Source: Flavobacterium sp. NKUCC04_CG (GTDB lineage: Bacteria > Bacteroidota > Bacteroidia > Flavobacteriales > Flavobacteriaceae). Taken from it: 64,000 nucleotides of DNA. Of the stretch, positions 9,599 through 19,481 are shown in pieces. Below the pieces are notes generated by a model that was not told the DNA's origin, did not search any database, and saw only the letters and a list, made by a program, of their open reading frames with translations. The stretch is taken from contig NZ_JAHKRA010000001.1 of assembly GCF_019345525.1 (NCBI RefSeq), positions 248,001 through 312,000 of the forward strand, given 5' to 3'. Position 1 is the first letter of the stretch. Every line of letters begins with the position of its first letter. A program made the translations under genes and the position numbers.

Positions 9599-9681
9599 TA
9601 AAACAATAACAACACACTAAATGATGTGTAAATAAATTTTGTTATATTTACCAATAATACATTTATAAACGACAGTACAGG

Positions 9682-11424
9682 ATGAAAACGCAAGATTACG
9701 AAAGCAATCCATTAATTAACAGACTTCCCGAACACCTTAAACAATTCATAAAACCGCAACACTACGACGACTATACTGCCATAAACCAAGCAGTTTGGCG
9801 CTATGTGATGCGTAAGAATGTAAGTTATTTAAGTAAAGTTGCACATGCTTCATATTTGGAAGGATTAAAACAGACAGGGATTTCTATTAATGATATTCCC
9901 AATATGTACGGTATGAACCGTATTTTAAAAGAAATCGGATGGGCTGCTGTTGCTGTAGATGGGTTTATTCCACCGAATGCTTTTATGGAATTTCAAGCCT
10001 ATAAAGTATTGGTTATTGCGTCAGACATTCGCCAACTAGAACATATTGAATATACTCCAGCACCAGACATCATACATGAAGGTGCAGGACACGCACCTAT
10101 TATAGCCAATCCCGAATACGCCGAATACTTAAGACGTTTTGGAGAAATTGGCTGCAAGGCCATTTCTTCCGCCAGAGACTATGAGATGTATGAAGCTATT
10201 CGACTGTTATCCATTCTAAAAGAAGCAGAAGATGCCGACCCAACAGCTATAGCAGCGGTAGAAAAAAGAGTTGATGATTTACAATCCAATATGGGCAAGT
10301 TGTCTGAAATGGCACAAATCAGAAACTTACATTGGTGGACTGTAGAATACGGATTAATAGGAACCTTAGAAAACCCAAAAATTTACGGAGCTGGACTGCT
10401 TTCATCCATAGGCGAAAGTGCGTGGTGTATGACCGATGCCGTAAAAAAAATACCTTATAATATAAACGCTGCACAGCAAAACTTTGACATCACCAAACCA
10501 CAACCGCAATTATACGTAACTCCCGATTTCGCATACCTAAGTATGGTATTGGAAGAGTTTGCCAATAATATGGGTATTCGAAAAGGCGGTATAGAAGGTG
10601 CAGAAAAATTAATAGAATCCAATGCCATTGGAACCATAGAGTTAACTACTGGAATTCAAATTTCTGGTAAATTTACCAACGTAATCGCGTTTGAAGGTAA
10701 GCCAATATATATTCAATCAGAAGGTCCAACCGCTCTAGCCTATAGAGAAAAGGAATTAGTCGGACACGGAAAAGATTATCATGCTGCTGGCTATGGAACC
10801 GCCTTAGGAAACCTAAAAGGCGTTAATTTAGCTATTGAAAACATGAGTCCTAAAGATTTAAATGCTTATTCGATTTCTGAAGGAGAAAACGTTAGTTTGG
10901 AATTTGAAGGAGGTATTCGCGTAGCTGGTGAAATCATTACCGGCATGAGAAATCTACACGGCAAAATCATTCTTATCAGTTTTAAAAATTGTACGGTTAC
11001 TCATTTTGACACTGTATTGTTTCAACCAGAATGGGGTATTTACGATATGGCCATAGGCACACAAATCGTTTCGGCCTATTCCGGACCAGCCGACTACAAT
11101 AGTTTTGATTTAATCACCCATGTACCGTCATCTAAAACAATCAAATCCGATAGAACCCCTAAGAAAAAGGCTCTGGAACAATTGTACCAACAAGTTCGCG
11201 ATGCGAGAGATTCAAATCAAAAAATCGACACCCAAGCCATTCTTAACGATTTAGATCAAAACCATCCATCCGATTGGTTGCTAACCTTAGAACTTTTGGA
11301 ATTAAATACAATACAAAATAATAACGAGATGATTGAAAAAGCAAAACAACGTCTAACAAACTTAACGACCCAAAGACCCAAAGTAGCTCATTTAATTAGC
11401 AATGGAATCGAACTAATTAACTAG
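9682..11424 (+). CDS. phhA: Aromatic amino acid hydroxylase (phenylalanine 4-monooxygenase family) with C-terminal extension
   Basis: Non-heme iron, pterin-dependent monooxygenase, probably converting phenylalanine to tyrosine. The catalytic domain occupies about residues 20-310. It shows the 2-His iron site in DIIHEGAGHAP (His132, His137) and a candidate Glu ligand in WWTVEYGLIG (Glu222), plus the fold segment YLRRFGEIGCKAISS. At 580 residues it is about twice the length of the proteobacterial enzyme (about 260-300). Residues about 330-580 form an extra region (EGGIRVAGEIITGMRNLHGK, then a charged helical tail) that I cannot match to a named domain. The gene stands alone between a promoter and a strong terminator. 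Substrate preference (Phe, Tyr or Trp) cannot be read from sequence. Confidence 0.85.
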   Translation: MKTQDYESNPLINRLPEHLKQFIKPQHYDDYTAINQAVWRYVMRKNVSYLSKVAHASYLEGLKQTGISINDIPNMYGMNRILKEIGWAAVAVDGFIPPNAFMEFQAYKVLVIASDIRQLEHIEYTPAPDIIHEGAGHAPIIANPEYAEYLRRFGEIGCKAISSARDYEMYEAIRLLSILKEAEDADPTAIAAVEKRVDDLQSNMGKLSEMAQIRNLHWWTVEYGLIGTLENPKIYGAGLLSSIGESAWCMTDAVKKIPYNINAAQQNFDITKPQPQLYVTPDFAYLSMVLEEFANNMGIRKGGIEGAEKLIESNAIGTIELTTGIQISGKFTNVIAFEGKPIYIQSEGPTALAYREKELVGHGKDYHAAGYGTALGNLKGVNLAIENMSPKDLNAYSISEGENVSLEFEGGIRVAGEIITGMRNLHGKIILISFKNCTVTHFDTVLFQPEWGIYDMAIGTQIVSAYSGPADYNSFDLITHVPSSKTIKSDRTPKKKALEQLYQQVRDARDSNQKIDTQAILNDLDQNHPSDWLLTLELLELNTIQNNNEMIEKAKQRLTNLTTQRPKVAHLISNGIELIN

Positions 11425-11450
11425 AACTAGTATATTAGTAAATAATAAAA

Positions 11451-11490
11451 GCTAGGGTTGTTTCTCGATTTGAAACAACCCTAGCTCTTT
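11451..11490. terminator. Bidirectional hairpin terminator
   Basis: Perfect 14-bp stem GCTAGGGTTGTTTC / GAAACAACCCTAGC (11451-11464, 11472-11485), T-rich after and A-rich before. It separates the convergent hydroxylase (+) and DUF4230 (-) genes. Confidence 0.9.
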
Positions 11491-11561
11491 TATACGACTT
11501 TTGTAAATAATCACGACGCTACATCCTCAAATCAAACAAGCCCGATCTATATATACTAAAC

Positions 11562-12197
11562 CTAGAACAATACTTTAGTATTAAAATCCATTTCGGAGTC
11601 AATGACCGTATCTTGATATTCCAATTTCCATCCTAAAGACTGTGTTACTATCAATATTTTAGAGAGCTCTGTAATCAAGCGGTTTTGAGCATTCGCTTTT
11701 AAGGTAGAACCTTCAATTTTACGTAGCAAATCTTCTTTAACCTTGGTATTAATCTTATTGTAATCTTCTCCTTGAAAAGGATTAAACTTACTCTGTTCTA
11801 CGTCGTATAACTTAATTTCGGGATAAAGCTTAATTTCCTCTTTGGGCAAGTTAGTAATCCGTACCACTTTGTTTACTTCATCCAGTTCGTATGCTATCTG
11901 ACTCATATCATAAGAAACCGTTGCATCCGCGTTGATAATAACCACCGCTTTCTTTTTAAAGGATACTAAATCCATCAAATACTTTTGTTGGTCTTCATAA
12001 GTCATTACTTGTGAAAACTTAGCTTCGGTTACAATTAATTTACTCACGTTTTTAAACTGATTCTGAATCAAATCAGAATTGTATTCCATTTTAGCCTCCT
12101 CATCCTTGTTGTCGAAATAACGGTAAATCATTGCACCCGTCAACATCATCAACAGTACAAAAAAGAATGCTATAATTATTTTAAAAAGTCCTTTCAT
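11562..12197 (-). CDS. DUF4230 family membrane-anchored protein
   Basis: A 211-residue protein with one N-terminal membrane segment (IIIAFFFVLLMMLTGAMIY, about residues 7-25) and a soluble remainder containing LIVTEAKFSQVMTYEDQQKY and VVIINADATVSYDMSQI. This matches the DUF4230 family, whose function is unknown. The membrane segment is probably an uncleaved anchor with the rest outside the cytoplasm. It begins 37 bp after the GSCFA gene on the same strand and is probably co-transcribed with it. Its end meets the terminator at 11451-11490. Confidence 0.75.
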   Translation of the reverse strand: MKGLFKIIIAFFFVLLMMLTGAMIYRYFDNKDEEAKMEYNSDLIQNQFKNVSKLIVTEAKFSQVMTYEDQQKYLMDLVSFKKKAVVIINADATVSYDMSQIAYELDEVNKVVRITNLPKEEIKLYPEIKLYDVEQSKFNPFQGEDYNKINTKVKEDLLRKIEGSTLKANAQNRLITELSKILIVTQSLGWKLEYQDTVIDSEMDFNTKVLF

Positions 12198-12234
12198 ATC
12201 TAGTTCTTATTTAATTCACATACCTACCTCCTTA

Positions 12235-13188
12235 CTACCTAAAGTTCATAAAAGGAAATTGATCTAACAAATCGTCTATTTTACTAACCAACTTGTCAAG
12301 AAATATGCCGTGTTTTTCAGAAGCAGGATTAAATGAACGGTGATGGAGTCCTTTTTGCACTTCATCAACTTTTTTCATAATCGGATATGCTACTTCTTCT
12401 ACCACAACTTGCGTCCACTTTTCCCATATATATTGTATAGCAATAGAGTTCGGATGCAGCATGTCTGACTCATAAAAACGATAATCTCTTAACTCGTCCA
12501 TAAGGATCTCATAAGACGGGAAATAAAAATGTTGTTTTGGATGTTCTTCCAAAAACTGATGCAAGGCAGCTGTTAAAATAGATTTACTTCGCTGATTTTC
12601 GACAAAGCCATCTTTGATGTGACGAACCGGAGAAAGGGTATAAATAATTTCCACTTTTGGATTTAATTCTTTAATTAAACCGGCAATTCGTCGATAACTA
12701 TTCAGTACCTCTTCATAAGACAAAAGTTTTTTATCAAATTGCTGCTGCGGTAGTTTATGACAGTTAGCAACCACTGTCGCCGTTTCTTTAAACTGATAGA
12801 CCCAAGCGGTTCCAAATGTCAGCATAAGATGTGATGCTTCTTGTATATCGAACTTCAAATTAGCCAAAGCCGCATTTAAATGATCTATACAATCCGACTG
12901 TTCCAACTGATTTAAATCGGAATGTGCATCGAAACAACTCCAAACACCATCTATGCAAAAAACATCTTTTTCAGTAAAAACATAGTCCGATACGGCATAT
13001 TCCAAAATGCGTTCTATCGCTATTGGATGAAATAAAATACCAAATGGATTTGCACGGACCTGAAACTGAAACTCTTTAAATTTCTGAGCCATATTAACAG
13101 CAAAGCAAGAACCTAAAGAAACAATCTTAGAATGGTAATTGATTTTAGCTTGATAGGACTTTAACGGTACTTTAGTTAGAAACTCCAT
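12235..13188 (-). CDS. GSCFA domain-containing protein
   Basis: A 317-residue protein that carries the name-giving motif near its N-terminus, KIVSLGSCFAVNMAQKF (about residues 25-40). Further SGNH-hydrolase-like segments are LMLTFGTAWVYQF and IIYTLSPVRHIKDGF. The DxxH-like late block is YESDMLHPNSIAIQYIWEKW. The architecture fits an SGNH/GDSL-type esterase fold, with Ser (GSCFA) and the Asp-His pair as plausible catalytic residues; the natural substrate is not known. No signal peptide is visible, so it is probably cytoplasmic. It lies downstream of alaS behind a terminator and upstream of DUF4230. Confidence 0.85.
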   Translation of the reverse strand: MEFLTKVPLKSYQAKINYHSKIVSLGSCFAVNMAQKFKEFQFQVRANPFGILFHPIAIERILEYAVSDYVFTEKDVFCIDGVWSCFDAHSDLNQLEQSDCIDHLNAALANLKFDIQEASHLMLTFGTAWVYQFKETATVVANCHKLPQQQFDKKLLSYEEVLNSYRRIAGLIKELNPKVEIIYTLSPVRHIKDGFVENQRSKSILTAALHQFLEEHPKQHFYFPSYEILMDELRDYRFYESDMLHPNSIAIQYIWEKWTQVVVEEVAYPIMKKVDEVQKGLHHRSFNPASEKHGIFLDKLVSKIDDLLDQFPFMNFR

Positions 13189-13232
13189 ATTTATAATGGC
13201 TTTAGGTTAGTCAAAACGACTTCTATAATAAA

Positions 13233-13259
13233 AAAAGATTCTCTTTCGAGAATCCTTTT
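13233..13259 (-). terminator. Terminator of alaS
   Basis: Stem GATTCTC / GAGAATC (13237-13243, 13248-13254) extended by AAAAG/CTTTT pairs, with an A-run on plus that becomes a U-tract on minus. It begins a few bases after the alaS stop. Confidence 0.8.
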
Positions 13260-13264
13260 CTATA

Positions 13265-15892
13265 CTATTTAATATATTCCAAAGCTTTTGACAAGGCTTC
13301 TACAATTCCGTCTGGATTTTTACCTCCTGCTGTAGCGAAGAAAGCTTGACCGCCTCCGCCTCCCTGAATGTATTTTCCCAACTCTCGAACAACGAGTCCG
13401 GCATTGAGTCCTTTGTCTGTAGCCAATTCTTTAGAAATATAACAGGTCAACATCGGCTTTCCATCAGTGACCGTAGCTAAAACCAAAAACAAATTGGTTT
13501 TGTCTGCCCCCAATTCATAAGCCAAGTCTTTAGCACCGTTGGCATCTAAATCAACTTGCATCGCCAAAAACTGAACGTCGTTAATAATCTGTATTTCCGA
13601 TACCAGTTCTCCCTTAAGTCCTTTTGCTTTTTCACGCAACAATTGCTCCAATTGTTTTTTCAATTTTGCATTTTCGTCTTGTAAAGAAACCACTGCTTTT
13701 AGAGTGTCTTGCGGATTCTTAAGTACGTTTTTAACTTCTTTCAAAGTTTCCTCTTGGTCTTTATAAAAGGTTCTTACCGCTTGGTTCGTGATTGCTTCGA
13801 TACGACGAATGCCCGCTGCAACAGCCCCTTCACTAACAATTTTAAACTGCCAAATATCCGCTGTATTCTGAACGTGAATTCCACCACAAAGTTCCATACT
13901 TGTTCCAAAGCGAATCGCTCTCACTTCATCCCCATATTTTTCGCCAAACAAAGCCATAGCCCCTTCTTCAATAGCTTGTGCAAAAGGAATACTTCTACGC
14001 TCTACCAAAGGCAATTGCTCTTGAATACGTTGATTTACAAAATCTTCTACCGCCTTTAGCTCCTCTTCAGTCAATTTCGCAAAATGGGAAAAGTCAAAAC
14101 GCAAATAGTTTGGTGACACCAATGATCCCTTTTGCTCCACATGCGTTCCCAAAATGGTTCTTAAAGCTTGGTGCAATAAATGGGTTGCCGAGTGGTTGCT
14201 CGCGCTTTGTTTTCTCGTTTCTTCATTTACTTGTGCCGTAAAACTTCCCTCTAAATTCTCTGGGAGTTGCTTGGCAAAATGAAGAATTAGATTGTTTTCT
14301 TTTTTAGTATCTATAATTTCAATGGTTTCATTAGCCGAAATCAAGAAGCCCTTATCTCCTACCTGTCCTCCTCCTTCCGGATAGAATGGTGTTTGATCTA
14401 AAACCAATTGAAATAGTTTTCCGTCTTTTTTACTATCTACTTTTCTAAAACGTGTGATTTTCACTTCGTTACTCAATAAATCATAACCAACGAAACGCTC
14501 GATATTACCCGGAATCAAAACTGTCCAGTCATCTGTAGTTACTTCCGAAGCAGCTCTAGAACGATTCTTTTGCTGACTCATGGCTAAATCAAAGCCAGCC
14601 TCATCCAATTCCAATCCACGCTCTCTCAAAATCAATGCAGTCAAATCTATTGGAAAACCAAAAGTATCATATAATTCAAATGCTTTTGCTCCTGAAACCA
14701 CTTTAGAATCCGATTGAGCAATCACTTGATCCAACAAATGTAACCCTTGGTCCAGAGTTCTTAAAAAAGAAGCTTCTTCTTCTTTAATCACATTCATCAC
14801 CAAAGCTTTTTGAGCTGTAATTTCCGGAAAAACACTCCCCAACTGCCTACTCAAAACCTCTACTAATTGATATATAAACGGTTCTTTTTTATTTAGAAAT
14901 GTAAAAGCATAACGAATAGCACGGCGTAAAATTCGACGAATCACATATCCCGCACCATTATTGGAAGGCAACTGTCCATCGGCAATCGCAAAAGCAACTG
15001 CTCTTACGTGGTCGGCGATAACCCTAATGGCAATATTTATTTTTTCTTCTTCATCGTCTTTCGCCTTAATCGTATATTTACCTTGAGTTAATTGGGAAAT
15101 CTTTTCAATTAAAGGACTAAACACATCGGTATCGTAGTTTGATTGAACACCTTGTAAGACCATACATAAACGTTCAAATCCCATACCGGTATCCACATGT
15201 TGAGCTGGTAATTTTTCCAAAGACCCGTCTGCTTTACGGTTGAACTCCATAAATACATTATTCCAAATCTCTACTACCTGTGGATGATCAGCATTAACTA
15301 AATCCTTACCCGAAACAAGTGCCTTCTCTTCTTTAGAACGTATATCAACATGTATTTCAGAACAGGGTCCGCAAGGTCCTTGCTCACCCATTTCCCAGAA
15401 ATTATCCTTTTTGTTTCCCAACAAAATACGATCTTCTGCTATTAAGGATTTCCATATGTCATAAGCCTCTTGATCAAAAGGTACATTTTCTTCTACACTA
15501 CCTTCAAATACGGTAACATATAAAATGTCCTTAGGAATCTTATAAACCTCAGTCAATAATTCCCAAGCCCAATGTATGGCCTCTTTTTTAAAATAATCTC
15601 CAAAACTCCAATTCCCCAGCATTTCAAACATGGTATGGTGGTAAGTATCAATCCCAACTTCCTCTAAATCATTATGCTTTCCTGAAACTCTAAGACACTT
15701 TTGAGTATCGGCAATTCTTTTGCTTTTCGGACTGGCATTTCCTAAAAAATACTCTTTAAACTGAGCCATCCCAGAATTATTGAACATTAAAGTCGGATCA
15801 TCTTTTAAGACAATCGGTGCCGATGGAACTATAAGATGCCCGCGTTCTTCAAAAAAACTTAAAAACTTTTGACGAATTTCTTGTGATTTCAT
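13265..15892 (-). CDS. alaS: Alanine--tRNA ligase
   Basis: Class II aminoacyl-tRNA synthetase that charges tRNA-Ala and edits mischarged Ser/Gly. The 875-residue protein is normal for the family. The N-terminal motif region reads [15 protein letters not shown]. The catalytic core includes [28 protein letters not shown] and [19 protein letters not shown]. The editing domain has its zinc ligands in [13 protein letters not shown] and the later Cys-x3-His ligands in [11 protein letters not shown]. The C-Ala Gly-rich end [16 protein letters not shown] closes it. It is divergently arranged with the M23 peptidase gene at 16206 and ends at its own terminator. Confidence 0.98.
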   Translation of the reverse strand: MKSQEIRQKFLSFFEERGHLIVPSAPIVLKDDPTLMFNNSGMAQFKEYFLGNASPKSKRIADTQKCLRVSGKHNDLEEVGIDTYHHTMFEMLGNWSFGDYFKKEAIHWAWELLTEVYKIPKDILYVTVFEGSVEENVPFDQEAYDIWKSLIAEDRILLGNKKDNFWEMGEQGPCGPCSEIHVDIRSKEEKALVSGKDLVNADHPQVVEIWNNVFMEFNRKADGSLEKLPAQHVDTGMGFERLCMVLQGVQSNYDTDVFSPLIEKISQLTQGKYTIKAKDDEEEKINIAIRVIADHVRAVAFAIADGQLPSNNGAGYVIRRILRRAIRYAFTFLNKKEPFIYQLVEVLSRQLGSVFPEITAQKALVMNVIKEEEASFLRTLDQGLHLLDQVIAQSDSKVVSGAKAFELYDTFGFPIDLTALILRERGLELDEAGFDLAMSQQKNRSRAASEVTTDDWTVLIPGNIERFVGYDLLSNEVKITRFRKVDSKKDGKLFQLVLDQTPFYPEGGGQVGDKGFLISANETIEIIDTKKENNLILHFAKQLPENLEGSFTAQVNEETRKQSASNHSATHLLHQALRTILGTHVEQKGSLVSPNYLRFDFSHFAKLTEEELKAVEDFVNQRIQEQLPLVERRSIPFAQAIEEGAMALFGEKYGDEVRAIRFGTSMELCGGIHVQNTADIWQFKIVSEGAVAAGIRRIEAITNQAVRTFYKDQEETLKEVKNVLKNPQDTLKAVVSLQDENAKLKKQLEQLLREKAKGLKGELVSEIQIINDVQFLAMQVDLDANGAKDLAYELGADKTNLFLVLATVTDGKPMLTCYISKELATDKGLNAGLVVRELGKYIQGGGGGQAFFATAGGKNPDGIVEALSKALEYIK

Positions 15893-15913
15893 ATGTCGTT
15901 TTATATGGTTTGT

Positions 15914-16027
15914 TTAGGTTTCTCTGATATCTATCCAGTTAGCTGCCCCAGGGACAAATAATTCTTCTGGAATGATTTCATCTTTTGAAAACCAATGATT
16001 TTTTACATTTAAATAATTTAGCCCTAA
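15914..16027 (-). pseudogene. Possible remnant of a coding region (no start codon)
   Basis: Between alaS and the M23 gene the minus strand contains a 37-codon open stretch between stops that reads like real protein: it includes NVKNHWFSKDEIIPEELF and PGAANWIDIRET before a TAA. It has no ATG, GTG or TTG placed to make a whole gene, and the N-terminal part is missing. I do not recognise the family. It could be the C-terminal debris of a deleted gene, or chance. Confidence 0.3.
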
Positions 16028-16205
16028 TCAAATCAAGATTTATTGGCTTTTTTAAATACTTTTGACCGAATTAGATATTAAACTCGTATTAAAATGTATA
16101 AATGAAAATGGTATCATCGAAACATTTTTTACATTTGTTATCTAATCGATTCGCAAGCATGAAATACAATGTATTTTAACATGCAAAAATAGCATTTTTT
16201 AAGAT

Positions 16206-17183
16206 ATGTCTAAGGTAAAATATTATTACGATTCCGAAAAACTAGCCTATCAAAAAGTACAACCCAAAAAGCACAAGCAAATCGGGTTTATTTTGCTATT
16301 TATATTCTCTTCAGCTATGTTTGGTTTGTTGGGTATTATTATTTTATTGAACACTTCCATATTTGAAACACCTAAAGATAAAATGCAAGCGCGCGAGATT
16401 GAAAATTTTAAAACCAATTACGCTGTTCTCAATCGAAAAATAGAATTAATCGATCAAGTTTTGAGCGAATTGGAAGTTCGAGACAACTATATTTATCGAG
16501 CTTATTTTAATACTACACCAATTCCAAGCGAACAAAGACGTTCGGGTTTTGGTGGATACAACCGTTATAAAGACCTAGAAGGATTTAATAATTCGGACTT
16601 GGTAAAAAACACCAGCAAAAAAGTAGATCGTATTTTAAAACAAACCGCTATACAATCGCGTTCTTTAGACGATATCATTAACTTAGCCCAGGGAAAAGAA
16701 AAACTTTTAGCAGCAATTCCAGCGATTCAACCAATAAAAAATGAGGATCTTACTCGAGTGGCTTCTGGTTTTGGATACCGATCTGACCCCTTTACCAAGA
16801 TTAAAAAATTTCACGAAGGGATGGATTTTTCTTCCAAACCGGGTACACCGGTTTACGCCACTGGAGATGGCGAAGTTATCCGAGCTAACAACCAATTATC
16901 AGGATATGGCAATCTCATCGAAATCAAACACGGTTTTGGTTATTTAACTCGGTATGCACATTTAAGCAAATACAATGTTAAGCAGGGACAAAAAATAAAA
17001 CGCGGCGATTTAATCGGGTTTGTTGGAAACACCGGGCGAAGTGAAGCCCCTCATTTACATTATGAAGTACATTACAATAATGAAGTCATGAACCCGTTGA
17101 ATTTTTATTACGGTTCTATTTCTGCTAAAGAGTTTGAATTACTCTCTCAAGCAGCCAATCACGAAAATCAATCTCTAGACTAA
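16206..17183 (+). CDS. M23 family metallopeptidase (LytM-type)
   Basis: Envelope peptidoglycan endopeptidase, 325 residues. It has a short cytoplasmic start, one membrane segment (about residues 27-48), and a coiled-coil-like region (about 60-165). The LytM/M23 domain (about 180-300) retains the full zinc and catalytic set: His203 and Asp207 in FHEGMDFS, His252 in RYAHLSKY, and the HxH pair His283/His285 in APHLHYEV. An intact site argues for an active hydrolase rather than an EnvC-like activator. It is divergent from alaS and overlaps the next gene by one base (TAATG at 17181-17185), so it heads the M23-MerR-LemA-TPM run. Confidence 0.92.
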   Translation: MSKVKYYYDSEKLAYQKVQPKKHKQIGFILLFIFSSAMFGLLGIIILLNTSIFETPKDKMQAREIENFKTNYAVLNRKIELIDQVLSELEVRDNYIYRAYFNTTPIPSEQRRSGFGGYNRYKDLEGFNNSDLVKNTSKKVDRILKQTAIQSRSLDDIINLAQGKEKLLAAIPAIQPIKNEDLTRVASGFGYRSDPFTKIKKFHEGMDFSSKPGTPVYATGDGEVIRANNQLSGYGNLIEIKHGFGYLTRYAHLSKYNVKQGQKIKRGDLIGFVGNTGRSEAPHLHYEVHYNNEVMNPLNFYYGSISAKEFELLSQAANHENQSLD

Positions 17184-17512
17184 TGCATATAGACTTACCA
17201 GAAAAACGATATTATAGCATTGGCGAATTGGCCAAGGCTTTCGATGTAAACACATCACTGTTGCGCTTTTGGGAAAAGGAATTTGATATTCTTAAACCCA
17301 AAAAAAACGCTAAGGGCAATAGAATGTTTACCCCTGAAGATGTGAAAAACTTAAGACTACTGTTTCATTTGATTAAGGAACGTGGTTTTACGCTTGACGG
17401 CGCCAAGGAGTACATTAAGGCCAAACCCAAAAAATCTCTCGACACTTTCGAAATTATTCGTAAATTAGAAGCAATTAAATCAACTTTGATCCATATTAAA
17501 AACGAACTTTAA
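17183..17512 (+). CDS. MerR family transcriptional regulator (short)
   Basis: A 109-residue protein with a winged-helix MerR DNA-binding domain: YYSIGELAKAFDVNTSLLRF, WEKEF, and RMFTPEDVKNLRLLFHLIKE. It lacks the usual long effector-binding C-terminus and has only a short helical tail (FEIIRKLEAIKSTLIHIKNEL) that could dimerise. There is no visible metal-binding cysteine cluster. It is translationally coupled to the M23 peptidase gene by a TAATG overlap and precedes lemA by 18 bp. Its target is unknown; regulation of this envelope operon is a reasonable guess from position only. Confidence 0.85.
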   Translation: MHIDLPEKRYYSIGELAKAFDVNTSLLRFWEKEFDILKPKKNAKGNRMFTPEDVKNLRLLFHLIKERGFTLDGAKEYIKAKPKKSLDTFEIIRKLEAIKSTLIHIKNEL

Positions 17513-17530
17513 CAAAAAAACAAACTTCCT

Positions 17531-18121
17531 ATGAAAAAGTGGCTTATCCCCGTAATTATTATTGCTGTCATCGTAATTGGTCTTTACAGCTGGGCAAAAA
17601 GTTTTAACAACACTGCCGTAACTCTTAATGAAAACATTCGTGAAAGCTGGGGTAACGTCGAAACCGCTTACCAACGTCGAAACGATTTAATCGGCAATTT
17701 AGTCAACACGGTAAAAGGTGCTGCCGATTTTGAAAAAAGCACTTTAGAAAGTGTTATTCAAGCGCGTTCAGAAGCGACAAAAACGGTTATTGATCCGTCT
17801 AATATTACGCCAGATCAATTAGCAGAATTCAATAAAGCACAAAGCGGTGTCTCTTCTGCCTTATCTAGATTATTGGTTAGCGTAGAGCGCTATCCCGACT
17901 TAAAAGCAAACCAAAATTTCTTAAAACTGCAAGACGAGCTCGCTAGTACTGAAAATCAAATTCTAACAGCAAGAACGCGTTTTAACGAAAACGTAAAACC
18001 GTATAACAACCATATTAAAACCTTCCCAAACAGTTTGTTTGCAGGTATCTTTGGATTTAGCGAAAAAGCTTATTTTGAAGCCGTTGCTGGAGCTGAAAAA
18101 CCGGTAGAAGTAAAATTTTAA
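17531..18121 (+). CDS. lemA: LemA family protein
   Basis: A 196-residue protein with an N-terminal membrane segment (LIPVIIIAVIVIGLYSWA) followed by a helical LemA domain. Diagnostic blocks are ESWGNVETAYQRRNDLIGNL, VNTVKGAADFEKSTL, LLVSVERYPDLKANQNF, ENQILTARTRFNE and FPNSLFAGIFGF. LemA proteins are small membrane-anchored helical proteins of unclear biochemical role that often sit beside TPM-domain genes, exactly as here (two TPM genes follow at 14 bp and 0 bp). The grouping suggests a membrane complex, but this is inference from conserved neighbourhood. Confidence 0.93.
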   Translation: MKKWLIPVIIIAVIVIGLYSWAKSFNNTAVTLNENIRESWGNVETAYQRRNDLIGNLVNTVKGAADFEKSTLESVIQARSEATKTVIDPSNITPDQLAEFNKAQSGVSSALSRLLVSVERYPDLKANQNFLKLQDELASTENQILTARTRFNENVKPYNNHIKTFPNSLFAGIFGFSEKAYFEAVAGAEKPVEVKF

Positions 18122-18134
18122 TTTTAAAATAACC

Positions 18135-18572
18135 ATGGGACTAGTAGAACGTTTTTTTTCCGAAGCTGAAGAGGCTGAAATTGTCAAGGCGATTATTAAG
18201 GCAGAGGAGAATACTTCTGGCGAAATTCGCGTGCACTTGGAAGGACATACCGATTTGCCTGCGTTTGACCGAGCCAAAGAAGTATTCTTTGACTTAAATA
18301 TGGACAAAACAGCAGAGCGCAACGGTGTACTATTCTACTTAGCTATTGAAGATAAGTCCTTCGTCATTATCGGTGACGAAGGAATCGATAAAAAAGTCGA
18401 GGCAGATTTTTGGGACTGCATCAAAGATACGGTCATCGAACATTTTAAAATCGCTGACTTTAAAACTGGACTGATCAAAGGCATTCTTAGATCTGGCGAA
18501 AAACTTAAAGCCTATTTTCCCTATCAAAAAGATGATGTCAACGAACTTCCAAATGAAATATCAAAAGGATAA
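18135..18572 (+). CDS. TPM domain-containing protein (cytosolic type)
   Basis: A 145-residue protein made almost entirely of a TPM domain: EAEIVKAIIKAEENTSGEIR at the start, the acidic-aromatic core LFYLAIEDKSFVIIGDEGID, then FKTGLIKGILRSGEKLKAYF. It has no signal peptide or membrane segment, unlike the TPM protein encoded immediately downstream, whose ATG directly follows this stop. TPM domains are linked to the TLP18.3/Psb32/MOLO-1 group, and their bacterial function is not defined. It is part of the lemA-TPM-TPM operon. Confidence 0.85.
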   Translation: MGLVERFFSEAEEAEIVKAIIKAEENTSGEIRVHLEGHTDLPAFDRAKEVFFDLNMDKTAERNGVLFYLAIEDKSFVIIGDEGIDKKVEADFWDCIKDTVIEHFKIADFKTGLIKGILRSGEKLKAYFPYQKDDVNELPNEISKG

Positions 18573-19391
18573 ATGAAAGATTATTTTCAAAAAGCTTATC
18601 AAAAAAGCCTATTATTTATTGTTGTTCTTATCAGCACACTTGGGTATAGTCAATTTACGATACCCGAAGCTCCAAAGAACTTACAAGAGCAAACCAGCGT
18701 ATATGATTATGCTAAAATTTTAAGTGCCTCCGAAAAAGAGGCTCTTGAAAAAAAGTTAATTCATTATTCCGACTCAACCACAACTCAAATGGTCGTTATT
18801 ACCATTCCTTCGCTAAAAGGAGAAGACATTGGTATATTAACACCTAAGTGGGCTCATCAATGGGGTATTGGACAAGCTAAAGAAGACAATGGTATACTGA
18901 TACTATTAGCTAGAGACGAACGTAAAATATGGATTTCTCCAGGTTATGGTGTTGAAGACCGTTTGACTGCTGGAATAGTTGGTCAAATGATTCGAGACGT
19001 TATCATTCCCGAATTTAAAACGGGCAATTATTACCAAGGTTTAGACAAGGGTACGGATGCGATAGTCGATATACTCAAAGGAAAATACAAAGGAACCCGA
19101 AAAGCCAATCCGGAAAATGACGGTAATGGTATTGGAACCCTAATTCTTATCTTTATTGCGGTGGTTCTTTTACTTTATATATTTAGTAGAAAAGGCGGCG
19201 GTAAAGGCGGTAGTGGTGGTCGATTTGCTGGCCCAAGCTTAGGAGAAATGATTATACTTAGTAGCTTAGGTCGCGGCGGAGGCGGTGGCTTCGGTGGAGG
19301 AAGCGGCGGCGGATTTGGCGGCGGAGGCGGATTCGGTGGTGGATTCGGCGGCGGCGGATTTTCTGGCGGTGGCTCTGGCGGAAGCTGGTAA
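18573..19391 (+). CDS. TPM domain-containing protein with signal peptide and Gly-rich tail
   Basis: A 272-residue protein of the YgcG type. A signal peptide (about residues 12-26, ending LGYSQ) leads into a TPM domain at about 40-170 (VYDYAKILSASEKEALEKKL, GILILLARDERKIWISPGYG). A membrane segment follows (IGTLILIFIAVVLLLYIF, about 186-204), and a very glycine-rich, low-complexity tail fills the last 65 residues. The topology places the TPM domain outside the cytoplasmic membrane and the Gly-rich tail inside. It is the last gene of the lemA operon and ends just before a near-perfect terminator. Confidence 0.88.
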   Translation: MKDYFQKAYQKSLLFIVVLISTLGYSQFTIPEAPKNLQEQTSVYDYAKILSASEKEALEKKLIHYSDSTTTQMVVITIPSLKGEDIGILTPKWAHQWGIGQAKEDNGILILLARDERKIWISPGYGVEDRLTAGIVGQMIRDVIIPEFKTGNYYQGLDKGTDAIVDILKGKYKGTRKANPENDGNGIGTLILIFIAVVLLLYIFSRKGGGKGGSGGRFAGPSLGEMIILSSLGRGGGGGFGGGSGGGFGGGGGFGGGFGGGGFSGGGSGGSW

Positions 19392-19420
19392 AACCTATTC
19401 AGCTAGTCAATCACTTAAAA

Positions 19421-19459
19421 AACAAAGAGGCGATTCCAATATGGAATCGCCTCTTTGTT
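19421..19459. terminator. Bidirectional hairpin terminator
   Basis: Perfect 18-bp inverted repeat (19421-19438 and 19442-19459) around a 3-nt loop, core GAGGCGATTCCA. It lies between the convergent TPM (+) and outer-membrane barrel (-) genes. Confidence 0.92.
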
Positions 19460-19481
19460 TTAAAGAACGTACTATCTATAT

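Noticed and set aside
13709..14241. Plus-strand frames inside alaS
   Set aside because: Antisense shadows of a strongly supported gene.
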